Assembly (NCBI GenBank): GCA_000750105.3
Contig: JPHH03000062.1
Location: 62,001-126,000, forward strand
Source of the DNA: Tolypocladium sp. Sup5 PDA-1
Taxonomy: Eukaryota > Ascomycota > Sordariomycetes > Hypocreales > Ophiocordycipitaceae
Direction: 5' to 3'
Length of the DNA: 64,000 bases
This document shows positions 44,160 to 52,737 of the stretch, piece after piece; position 1 is the first letter of the stretch, and the number at the start of each line of letters is the position of its first letter. The notes beneath the pieces were generated by a model. It saw only the letters and a list, made by a program, of their open reading frames with translations. It was not told the DNA's origin and ran no database searches. The position numbers and the translations under genes were made by a program.

Positions 44160-44370
44160 TGTTGGGGTGACGGAACAGACCCCGGATCAACGAAGAAAAA
44201 ATTATGAAAACCACAAAAAGACGGAGGAAGACCAGGGGTTTGGAGGTACATAGACATGTAAGGGGTATCTGTGGCTGCAAGAACAGATAGTCCCCTATGA
44301 TCATTCAGTCTTAGCAATCAAGCCCTTGGTTTTCTTCCCATTTTTGAGCACGGCCGCTTGCCGTCGCTTA
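44160..44370 (-). mobile_element. LTR-like repeat, copy 3, inverted and 5'-truncated
   Basis: On the minus strand it matches the 3' half of copy 2: CTCAAAAATGGGAAGAAAAC, CTTGATTGCTAAGAC, CTTCCTCCGTCTTTTTGTGG and an end at CACCCCAACA. It begins 79 bases after the stop codon of gene B. The 5' half with TGTTGAGG is missing; homology fades near 44370. Its orientation is opposite to copies 1 and 2. Confidence 0.6.
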
Positions 44371-45764
44371 TTGCTTATTTTTACTTGGATACCTATGTGA
44401 TGGTTTTGCTATTGCTGCGTGGGCAGTACCGTCCTTCCCGCTTACACGACGTCCTATTGCACTCGGTCCTTGGTGTGTTTGTTCTCCCTCTATCCTAGTA
44501 GCCAAGAATCGGCTCCAGTCTTGGTAGACCCACCAGACTCGTATCATCGTATGTTCTATACCCGCACTGCGCGTAGCATCAACAACGGTCTAGAAGCCTG
44601 AAGTTGTCCTTATCCTGCAACACGCTTCGAAGAGCACAAACACGGCGGGAGAGGCAGAGAAACACTCGCACTCACCAGCCATACACCAGACATAGGACAC
44701 CACCACTTGTAATACTCGCCAGCCATCGGAAAAGGTTGGACGGTCTTCTAATTCATTGGACCCGTGATCCTGGTTGTCTTGATAACTCGTGCCCATGTCT
44801 CATGGTAACGTCGAGGACCTTGACCAACAAACACACCCACTAGTACTGCCTTCTTAAAACACTTCTAGGGTTACAGTGAAACCCTACCTTACATCTTACC
44901 CGTCCGCCTAAGTAATGGAAGCTGACGTACGATCGGCAGTTTGGGCCATCCGCTCGTCTGATGGCAGATTCACGATGACGAGGATACAAAACGTCTTGTC
45001 GATATAGGGCTAGCGAAGCATATTCCACGGGGTTCTGGGCTACATTCTAAAGCTTCTCCCACTCCAGTGATTCAAACAGTGTAAATTTCGCCGCCTGATT
45101 GCTTGTCGGCTTCTCGTGAGCTGCCGGACCTTGACTGCTTCTGACAGCCAACTTGCTAACAAATGCAGATCATGTTAATTAATACTCGAATACGTACACC
45201 AGAGTTATACAGTGGTAATTCCAATAGACTTTTCGTCAGTGGCAGATCAGCGCGCTGTCAGTGTTGCTGATAGATGCCCTTGCACCCACCTCCACTCCCT
45301 CACAACACGCATTAACAAATATACGACTACCCACCACCATCACTATACTCGATTATACATCACCAGTCGCCAGCGCCTACAAAGGCTGCACCCGCGGTGT
45401 GATGCTGAACACCCGAGACCTGTTGTTTGCAGTAACAAAGGTATCACGTGACGTGGCGTCGCGCCAGTTGCTGCGCCCCTCATCGAAAGGCAAAATGAGC
45501 ACATGCTCTGCACATGTCCGTACGACTCATCCTTCTTATCCTGCGCCTACGACCACGAGACAACGGCATATGCTGCTTTTTGTCGACGTTTATGTACGCT
45601 GCCTCTCGTCCAAGACGCCTCTCAATTATATGATTGCCGGTGCACGGATAGTCTCGACCAGTAGACTGCGCATCCACGGAGACCTTCGAATAATTGGTCG
45701 CCGCTGGCAACAATCACTTGAGAATATCCAGGACCAACCCGTCCGTTCCAAGAAGCCACACAAA
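44371..45764. other. Intergenic region, no gene seen
   Basis: About 1.4 kb without recognisable genes. The last part is the leader of the small gene at 45765; the same frame is open upstream but the segment before the ATG does not look protein-like. Confidence 0.35.
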
Positions 45765-46183
45765 ATGACGAACAACAATCAAACCCCATCAAGTCCCGAC
45801 CGAAAAAGTCCCGCAAATGGAAGTAGGGACAACGAATGCAAGCCACCCTCTCATACCGAATCCACTGGTGAGGACATGACGAACCGGACTGGCTGTGACA
45901 AGGAGAATATCTCTATCGACGAGTCAGGTGTCAAACCGGGCAAAGTCGATTTCGAAGAAATCTTCGCACGGGTTGAGAAGGAGAATAAAGAAATGACCAA
46001 GGAGCAGCTCGAGGCTAAGTATCCTTGGATGAGTGCGTACTCAAATTTTACTCATGAGAGAATCGCCTTTTACTGAACTAAAAAAACCCTCTAGAACGAT
46101 CACTACCAAGACCAGTCAACTCCAATGTGGCAATGGCTGCAGTGGAGGAACTTTTTGATGGTTCGGACCGCGAGAATGATTGA
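45765..46183 (+). CDS. Small hydrophilic protein, two exons, function unknown
   Basis: Exons 45765-46032 and 46095-46183, joined by a 62-base intron (GTGCGT donor, CTAG acceptor), give 118 residues. The protein is charged and probably disordered at the N-terminus (MTNNNQTPSSPDRKSPANGS) with an acidic-basic helix at about residues 65-88 (DFEEIFARVEKENKEMTKEQ) and an end of VEELFDGSDREND. No signal peptide. Without splicing, the frame would run into ...SNFTHERIAFY. ATG 45765 sits in an A-rich context (CACAAAATG). An in-frame ATG further upstream (about 45495) is possible but the added sequence is atypical. Family not recognised. It converges with the minus-strand small gene at 46366. Confidence 0.55.
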
Positions 46184-46365
46184 GACGCCGCGCATCACCT
46201 ACATGGCGCTGTGGCATCGTACCTAGCAGCATGGCCTGGGAGTGATTCATAGTCCATTCCCATGGAACACGACCCAGAATCCCCACCATACCATCCCCCG
46301 TCCGCCAAGGAAAACACGCAAATGATAAAGGGGGCCCAATCCAGTCCAGACTTTCGATGCTCCTC

Positions 46366-46634
46366 TCATTGCCGATGTTCGTCCTTCTTTGCTTCCGATT
46401 CCTGACCAGAGTTTGTCTTGGAAGGAGGCTCTTGAGAACGCTTTTCGGCCTCTACTATTGCTTTTTCCGCCACGGCTGGGTCTACCACATGTGGTTTGCC
46501 GTGTTTCTCTGTTTCCACCGGAGAAAAATTATGATTAGTCGACGATGTATCGGTAGCGCGTATCAGTGGACAGACATACTGACGAAGTTTGGATCTGGTG
46601 GCTGGTTAAAGGCCCGGTCAAACGGGGAACCCAT
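46366..46634 (-). CDS. Very small two-exon protein, function unknown
   Basis: Minus-strand exons 46634-46580 and 46508-46366 flank a 71-base intron with a perfect GTATGT donor, a GACTAATC branch site and an AACAG acceptor. The spliced frame is 65 residues: MGSPFDRAFNQPPDPNFVKK, then HGKPHVVDPAVAEKAIVEAE, and a Lys/Glu/Gln-rich end. It is too short and too split to appear as a long frame, and rests on splice signals plus phase. Charged, no signal peptide or membrane segment. Function unknown. It lies tail to tail with the 118-residue gene, 182 bases apart. Confidence 0.5.
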
Positions 46635-47857
46635 GATGAATGAATGATTCGACTAATCGTCGGGTATCCGGGAGCAAGAGTCAATGTTTGTTTGTTGATC
46701 AGGATGAAGGTCTGAGGGAAACGTGCGAGGATTACCCCGTTTATGAATGATTCGGTCTCTCATGGATTTTCTCAATTCATCCAATCTCACCAGTGAGCTT
46801 CCAATTTCGGAGTGTCATGTTCTCATTCGCCAAGCACGGCCTTTGATGGGACCCCCAGCTGGCTGAAAGGGTGTGATGACGAGACTACTCCATACCTTGA
46901 CTTCCAATCCCCGGTCGTAAGTAGGCGCGGGGTGAGTATTCAGGGTTCTAATTCAGTAAGACCCTAGGTTCGCCGCTGAGCTGAATATGCACCACGAACT
47001 GTGGACCAGGCGATGCTTACACTGCATTCACAGGGTCAGCCAATACCTTACTCTGGCCCGAAGCAACAGTACTAACTCATAAGAGACGTACAGGTGAAAA
47101 TTCAGCTCATGATTGGTATTGGAGCGTACGCCCACTGAAGGTCACGCATTCAAAAAGCTCAAACGCATGGTGATAGGCTATGAGGGCGTGTAGAAGAACT
47201 ATTGTAGCGATATGTGATGTAGTGGGCATTTACTGGAGTGGTTGGTTTCGGCCTGCAGAAGAATGCGTAAGCGTTTACAGATTAGGCGAAAATCTGAAGG
47301 AGCTGAAAGAACTGGGTGAGCTGAAAGAGCCGAGAGCTGCAACATCGACCACTCAGGACCATGCGACTTCACCCTGCCTCAAAATAATGTTGGTGTGGTC
47401 ATAACATCACACTACCAAGTTAGGAGATACGTGCGCGCACCTAGACAGCTGAACTACGGCCATGATGTTTGTGTCCTAGTATGTACTACTCAGCTCCGTA
47501 AGCAAAAGCCTCTTTTCTCACGGCCGCATATGTTTTGGCCACCCATATGTGTTTACATGTACTTTAGAACATTACTCGAATCGTGGGTATAGAGTCAGGG
47601 ATATGTATAGGTACTTAGGTATGATGCAACCAAGTATCTGCTGCCAATGTTAACCCCCCAAGAGCATTTCCGCGCACAACCCGGACACTGCGGGAGACAC
47701 ACGAACAGCCTGAATTCTGACGATCATCACGAAATCTATATATGGACACATTTCCCTCTTGTGGTTTTGTGAAAAGGATTTTCCCCTTTCCATTCAGACC
47801 ACACAAACCAAGCCAAGATATTGTCTTCTCGCATGCCGACCAAACCATTTCCACATC
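46635..47857. other. Intergenic region, no gene seen
   Basis: No gene supported. A TATATA element at 47737-47742 lies about 115 bases before the ATG at 47858 and is a good promoter candidate for that gene. Confidence 0.4.
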
Positions 47858-48896
47858 ATGGCTACTGTGACTACAAAGGCCCAGACATCCTGGGTCAACA
47901 CCTTTGACGGCGGACCGTACACGTCTTTCAAAATGGTCGACTACATGCTCTCCAAAGCTAACAAGGCATCATATGAGGACTTGGTGAAGAATCCCAAGGT
48001 CGCAAAAAACATCTCCAAGCAGGATATCGAAAAGGACGACATGAACAAGGGCCTTCTTTTCGACACTTGGGGGTCCAAGACCGGGCGCTGCACTTCTTTC
48101 GCGGTCAAAATTACCGCGGAACTTGTGAAAGCCAATCCAGGCGTGTTCGACTTCCAAATCTACGATCTCAAGGGCCACCGAGTCGCTCGTTGCATAAAGA
48201 CTGGTGTCCTGATTGACTCCAGTTCGTGGGTCGGTGCCTTCATTTTGAAAGAAGGCGAATGGAAAAGCTTCGAGGACGGTACTACGAGTGCGAAGTGGAA
48301 GTGGATCAACAAGAAGTCCAAATTTGAGAGAGACGGCACAGTGGTAAGCGAACATTAGGGTCCCTTTCAGCATCGCCGAATTGTTTTGACTTGCTAATGC
48401 GACCGTTGATTTGATGTAGAAATCTTCGTCGACTGTCATCACCCCTAAAGAGGCAATGGCAATTTGTCTGACAGAAGTTGCGGAAAGGCCGACTGTTCTT
48501 ACCTTATTCCGGTACGTTGGCTCATCTCTCCACTCCCCTTTGGCTCTAGGTCCACTATAAAGGTCCCTGCTAAACAAATTTCAATTTGAAAGGTCCTTTT
48601 CCAATGGAAAGGCAGGATTTCACGGTATGTTTTCCTGGGTGTTTAACAAAAAACGCCTGGAGATGACGCCTGATCTCGAGAAGAGAAAGTCCAAGCTTGT
48701 CATCATCTGGGGTGAAAAAGGCACCGTTGCAGATAATGAGACATGTGTGGTCAATTTCGCCCAGTTTGTCATGAACTACGGAGGCCCGCACTGGAAAGAA
48801 CAGCTCAAAGCGGACGGCAGTGAGAAAATCAACGAAGGAATTTGGGAGGCTGCTAACAAACTATGGGGCTATCCAAAATATAAAGAAGAGAAGTAG
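47858..48896 (+). CDS. Unknown protein with a possible Cys-His-Asp catalytic triad
   Basis: Three exons, 47858-48343, 48420-48511 and 48593-48896, with good donors (GTAAGC, GTACGT), give 293 residues. No signal peptide. The middle has GRCTSFAVKITAEL (Cys78), DLKGHRVARC (His107) and TGVLIDSSS (Asp120) in that order and with spacing that fits a compact papain/transglutaminase/arylamine-acetyltransferase-like core, where Cys starts a helix and His and Asp sit on neighbouring strands. The C-terminal part (FRSFSNGKAGFHGMFSWVFN) is another conserved-looking block with a final ...KYKEEK. I do not recognise a named family; the triad is inferred from pattern only. Single gene flanked by non-coding sequence in an accessory stretch. 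Confidence 0.75.
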
Positions 48897-49419
48897 GAGT
48901 TTTCTGAAATTCCATGCTAATTGATATTGTCTGCTGGACTAAGGCTGCAGTGCCAGCCCCTCATGCATTTTGCCAGGGCCTCACAATGTCAAGTACATGT
49001 ACTATGTCCTACCTCTTGGTGACTTCCAGGAAACCCGGTCAGATTCCAGAAGCCACTTTTGCCTCGCGTGACTACTTACTCAAGCATACTATCCAGAAAG
49101 AAGCCCCATTGCCAGTTCTCTGCCAATCATGAGTCATAACCCTATGTGCTCCCCCTGTCAGGACCGTCTAGTAACGCATCCCCGTTTCCACAACCATCTT
49201 TGCTAATGCCCAACCAACAAAAGAATCAGGGTCACAGCCACTGATGATTGAACGCCCAGTTCTGCATAGCGCTCTGCCTATTCCTGCATGCCTGAGACTA
49301 CCAGTATTGCCAAGTGCTTCGACACCCCTCCCGCCTCGTACGCCCGCTCATACTTCGTACCTGGCTCCTCCATTGCAACTTACCACGACTAGCCCATCAG
49401 CACCCAACTCGCGATTCGA

Positions 49420-49810
49420 GTGAACTCTCCATTTGTATACTGGCCTCGCGTCATAGATGGCTTGATTCATGGTTATTCCGATCCTTGGAAGCGTCGCGCC
49501 ATGGCTCTAAACCATGACTGGGAATTCGCCTCCGCCACACCAGCTCAGTTTTCCTCCGATCCGCCTTGGTGGCTCGGCCCAGAGTACTGGAATGGTGATA
49601 CAAGCCATGGATTGAAGTCTTCGAGCCCGGTCTAAATACACTCTTGCGCTTGTTGAAGAGGAAGAGGAGAAGATGGAAGCCACCTCCGGAACGAGTTTCA
49701 ACGAAAGAGACGTGCCACTGTCACAGCGGATGCGAGAGAGATGGAACAGCAAGGCATGGATGATCAACTGCGCAGCAAGAAATAGCTGGGCTTTTGACTT
49801 TGTATCCTAG
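49420..49810 (+). pseudogene. Broken uncharacterised coding remnant
   Basis: Two protein-like segments lie in different frames. The first (YWPRVIDGLIHGYSDPWKRR to GPEYWNGDTSHGLKS) ends at a TAA near 49633. The second, one frame on, reads RARSKYTLALVEEEEEKMEA, then SQRMRERWNSKAWMINCAAR to a TAG at 49808. The overlap zone near 49618-49622 suggests a one-base frameshift. No start codon is clear and the family is not recognised; this could also be a chance pair of frames. Confidence 0.35.
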
Positions 49811-50776
49811 AAGTCCCTTGATGCGCATTACTTTGGGCACCATGCGAATGGGGATGATCGCGCAAGGCTGAACCTCCTCACGGATCCGCAACTTGCGGCG
49901 ATAGAGCCTTTTGTTAAGATGAAGATGAATGGGAGTAAGAGAGGACACTAGTCGAATAGGGTAACGACAGCGCAGCAGCCCAGATGGCCAAAGGTATGGT
50001 GTAAGCTCAGCATCTCCCGCATTGATTCTACCGAAGGGCCCAGTTCTAGTACTGAGTTGCCTGTGACATTCAGCAGCCCGCATACCTATTTTCGTCCCCT
50101 TCATTGAACGGCCCTACAAACGCGCTTTCATCTTTTTTGAGAGCGAGTTGCAACACGGCTTCATGTGATGAAGCAATCCGACCCTAGCGTTCATCCATGC
50201 TTGTTCATAGTGGACGCTTGGTCAAGATCTATAGAGAACAGTTCGCCTCCAAAGGGCTCTTGCTTTGCTTTACCGACAAGCTCCGGTTCAAAGCTAACTT
50301 TCCTGCGCCCTTGTACATATAGATCTTTTCCATGCAGTCTTGGTGGGATTATGGTGCACCTGTTCGCAGGCTGGTTGGTGGACATGAACCCCCCGACTTG
50401 ACGCCCCGACGACGCTTGGTGATCTTCCCGGCTTTATTAGCCGTGAGGCCGCATGCAAATGTTCAAGAATTGCTCCACGTGGTACTATCGAAGTCATGCT
50501 TGAGTATGACAACGGACAACAATCTTTTGTAGAGTGCGAAGGCTCTAGCCTTTGCAAGGGTTATAATGAAGTAGTCAGACCTGATAGAGCCTGACGATTA
50601 GGTGCCATGATGTGGATAGGCAAATAGAGGGAGCAAACGGAGGTGCGCACAAAAATGATAACAGTACCACTTCTTTTACAACGAACGGCCTTGCAACGGA
50701 GCAACATCCGTTAATTGTGAATGCACAGAGAGAAAAAGCGATTTTTAAGCGAAAGGACAAGGGCAGAAAAACCGAC

Positions 50777-50782
50777 AAAAAA
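50777..50782 (-). terminator. RNA polymerase III terminator of the tRNA gene
   Basis: Six consecutive T on the minus strand, ten bases after the tRNA discriminator position, match the standard Pol III stop signal. A further T5 run follows. Confidence 0.8.
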
Positions 50783-50792
50783 GAAGATCATA

Positions 50793-50963
50793 TGATGAGA
50801 CTGGGACTCGAACCCAGGAGGATTGCTCCATCAGGAAAATTGGTGCTAAGGGTGTAACCTTAACCTGACGCCATAACCTGGAATCTGTTAGCGAAATGTA
50901 TGTGAAGGTGATTGTGGGCCGATGGAGCCCATGTGAAGCGCTTACCAACTCGGCCATCTCACC
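50793..50963 (-). tRNA. tRNA-Leu(AAG) with an anticodon-loop intron and a D-loop insertion
   Basis: On the minus strand the acceptor stem GGTGAGA (50963-50957) pairs with TCTCATC (50800-50794), with one G-U pair and discriminator A. T arm is CTGGG-TTCGAGT-CCCAG. Anticodon stem TCAGG/CCTGA closes a loop with anticodon AAG (50861-50859) and a canonical 21-base intron after position 37 (50857-50837). A variable arm built on GGAG...CTCC supports a class II Leu tRNA. A second insertion of 68 bases (50945-50878) lies in the D-loop; removing it gives a perfect D arm GCC-GAGTTGGTTAT-GGC. The A box TGGCCGAGTTGG and B box GGTTCGAGTCC are both intact and a T6 terminator follows. See the finding on this insertion. 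Confidence 0.88.
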
Positions 50964-51558
50964 AATTGGTGGGTTCTGAAACGTATGGATGGCAGCTAAC
51001 TAGAAATCGCGTTTTAAGAGGCGCCGTGTAATATATTGGCCTTTACAAAATTTAGGTATAGCTCGAAGTAGTACAGAGGAACGGCGAGGAATGGCAGGAA
51101 TAGCTAATAAGTATAAGTAAAATGGCAAGTAAGGGGAAATACAAGGTTAGAGAGCCTTCGTACACCAGAAGGGATGGCAGCGTCACCGATGTGGTATGAC
51201 CACAAGCTCCAAATTATTGAATGTCAGATCAATGGCGGCTAATTGAAGTATGCACAACTGGACAATGGGATCATCACTTCGTCTCGTGAAAGGCCGCCAT
51301 TGATTGGTTGCTACAGCAAGTGTAAAGTGTTGGTGGATCGCTTCATGGTATCAAAGAAAGAGCTGCATTGATGGATCACCTCGCATCAATGGCGCAGCTT
51401 TTTGACCGCTCCCGGCGGATTTGCAAAGCAGCCATGATTGCTGCTGTTTTCTCGAGCTGTAGGTATAAGTATGCATCGCTTCGCCCTGGTGCTCTCTATA
51501 CCTCCTGATCAAGCCCAGTCGCCTGGTATTAAACCCAAATCATCGAAAGTTCACAACC
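50964..51558. other. Intergenic region, no gene seen
   Basis: Between the tRNA gene and the LysM gene. No coding frame is supported. The 3' part is the promoter and leader of the LysM gene. Confidence 0.4.
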
Positions 51559-52072
51559 ATGGCCCGCATTCTCCAGACTCTTGCCGCTGCGCTCTCTTGC
51601 CTAATGATTTGCTCGACTGCATGTGACCTGCCGCAATCAGGGGCAGTTGGCAATATCGTATCATCCGTGGGCATTGTCGCGACCCCAGTCGAGCACTCTG
51701 AAGCCCCAGCCAACAGTGTCGCGTCTCCAGTCGGCAGTATCGCGCCCCCTGTTAACAGCGTGGCGCCGCCAATTGTCAGCGCCGCCACCACTCTCATGAC
51801 TGCAACAAAGACGATGCCGTTTGAAGCCCCCGTCGCTGCCCAAACTGGTACAAACCCGCAATGCAAGACGTTTCATAAAGTCATGTCTGGCGATATTTGC
51901 CAGAAACTCGCCGATCAGTACAAAATCAAGCTGACAAACTTGTATGATCTCATAAGTTCCCTTGCCGTTTCGACGAACACTAACGTTTTGTGTCAGCTAT
52001 GCGTGGAATCCCGCGGTGGGAACTAACTGCGCTTCTTTATGGATGGGATACAATGTTTGCGTGGGAATTTGA
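51559..52072 (+). CDS. Secreted LysM protein (effector candidate)
   Basis: Two exons, 51559-51941 and 51997-52072, with a 55-base intron (GTATGA donor, CACTAAC branch, GTCAG acceptor), give 152 residues. An N-terminal signal peptide (about residues 1-22, LQTLAAALSCLMICSTACDL) is followed by a linker of Ser/Pro/Val repeats (NSVASPVGSIAPPVNSVAPP) and one C-terminal LysM domain: CKTFHKVMSGDICQKLADQY, then across the splice NFYAWNPAVGTNCASLWMGY and NVCVGI. Unspliced reading would destroy the second half of the domain and end at a TAA at 52024. LysM proteins bind chitin or related N-acetylglucosamine polymers; in plant- and insect-associated fungi such secreted proteins can mask chitin. That role here is inference. 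It sits beside a tRNA gene, with no chitinase nearby. Confidence 0.88.
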
Positions 52073-52737
52073 TTCCATACGGTAGAGAGACCTGTGGTAG
52101 GACTTACATGTACGACGTGTTGGTGTCGAAGAAGTGAGAGCATTGATCTCCAGGCGGATGTAGTAGCTTTCACACCTACTTAGCCAAGCATATCGTGGCT
52201 TATAGACTGTTTTGTGTTTTGGCCTTCTGGCCTTTCATTCGTCAAATACTGTCGAGGGTAGAATCAACAAAAAGTGCGAACTTATGCCTGCAAAACCAAG
52301 TACAGAAGCCGCAACTAACACTACGGGCTTATGAGCTGCCCCCAACATACCATGGTCGAACCTGTGGAGTAGAGCGAATCTGCTATGCCGAGGGCAGATT
52401 TTTTTGGGATGTTAATATAGCTTCTACTACATGCTTTTAATTCACGCCATTCGCGTCCCATAATTTGGAGTTTTCTTACGGTTAAAGTCATGTTTCTTAA
52501 AGTCTGTCCTTTTCGTCAGTAATGCTAAAGCGCCAGAGGAATCCACCGGAAAAGTGGGGCGTACTTTCATCGCGACTGACTAACCTTTTTGAGACAAAAC
52601 GGATGGAGCTTATTATTCTCACGACCCGACTCTTTGGCGAGCGACTAACCAGACTTCACTCCCATCAACTTCACCTCGGTCTCGTTGAAGTCTTCGCCCA
52701 ACACTCACTCCTCTCCAGGATACGCCCTCCTCTTGCC
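52073..52737. other. Intergenic region, no gene seen
   Basis: No gene supported. The last part is the leader of the NAD+ synthetase gene, pyrimidine-rich near the ATG at 52738. Confidence 0.4.

Larger units (their letters stand above)
48897..50792. other. Intergenic region with one decayed frame
   Basis: Apart from the broken frame at 49420-49810 (listed separately) no gene is supported. The last bases before 50793 contain the T-run (minus strand) that should terminate the tRNA transcript. Confidence 0.35.
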
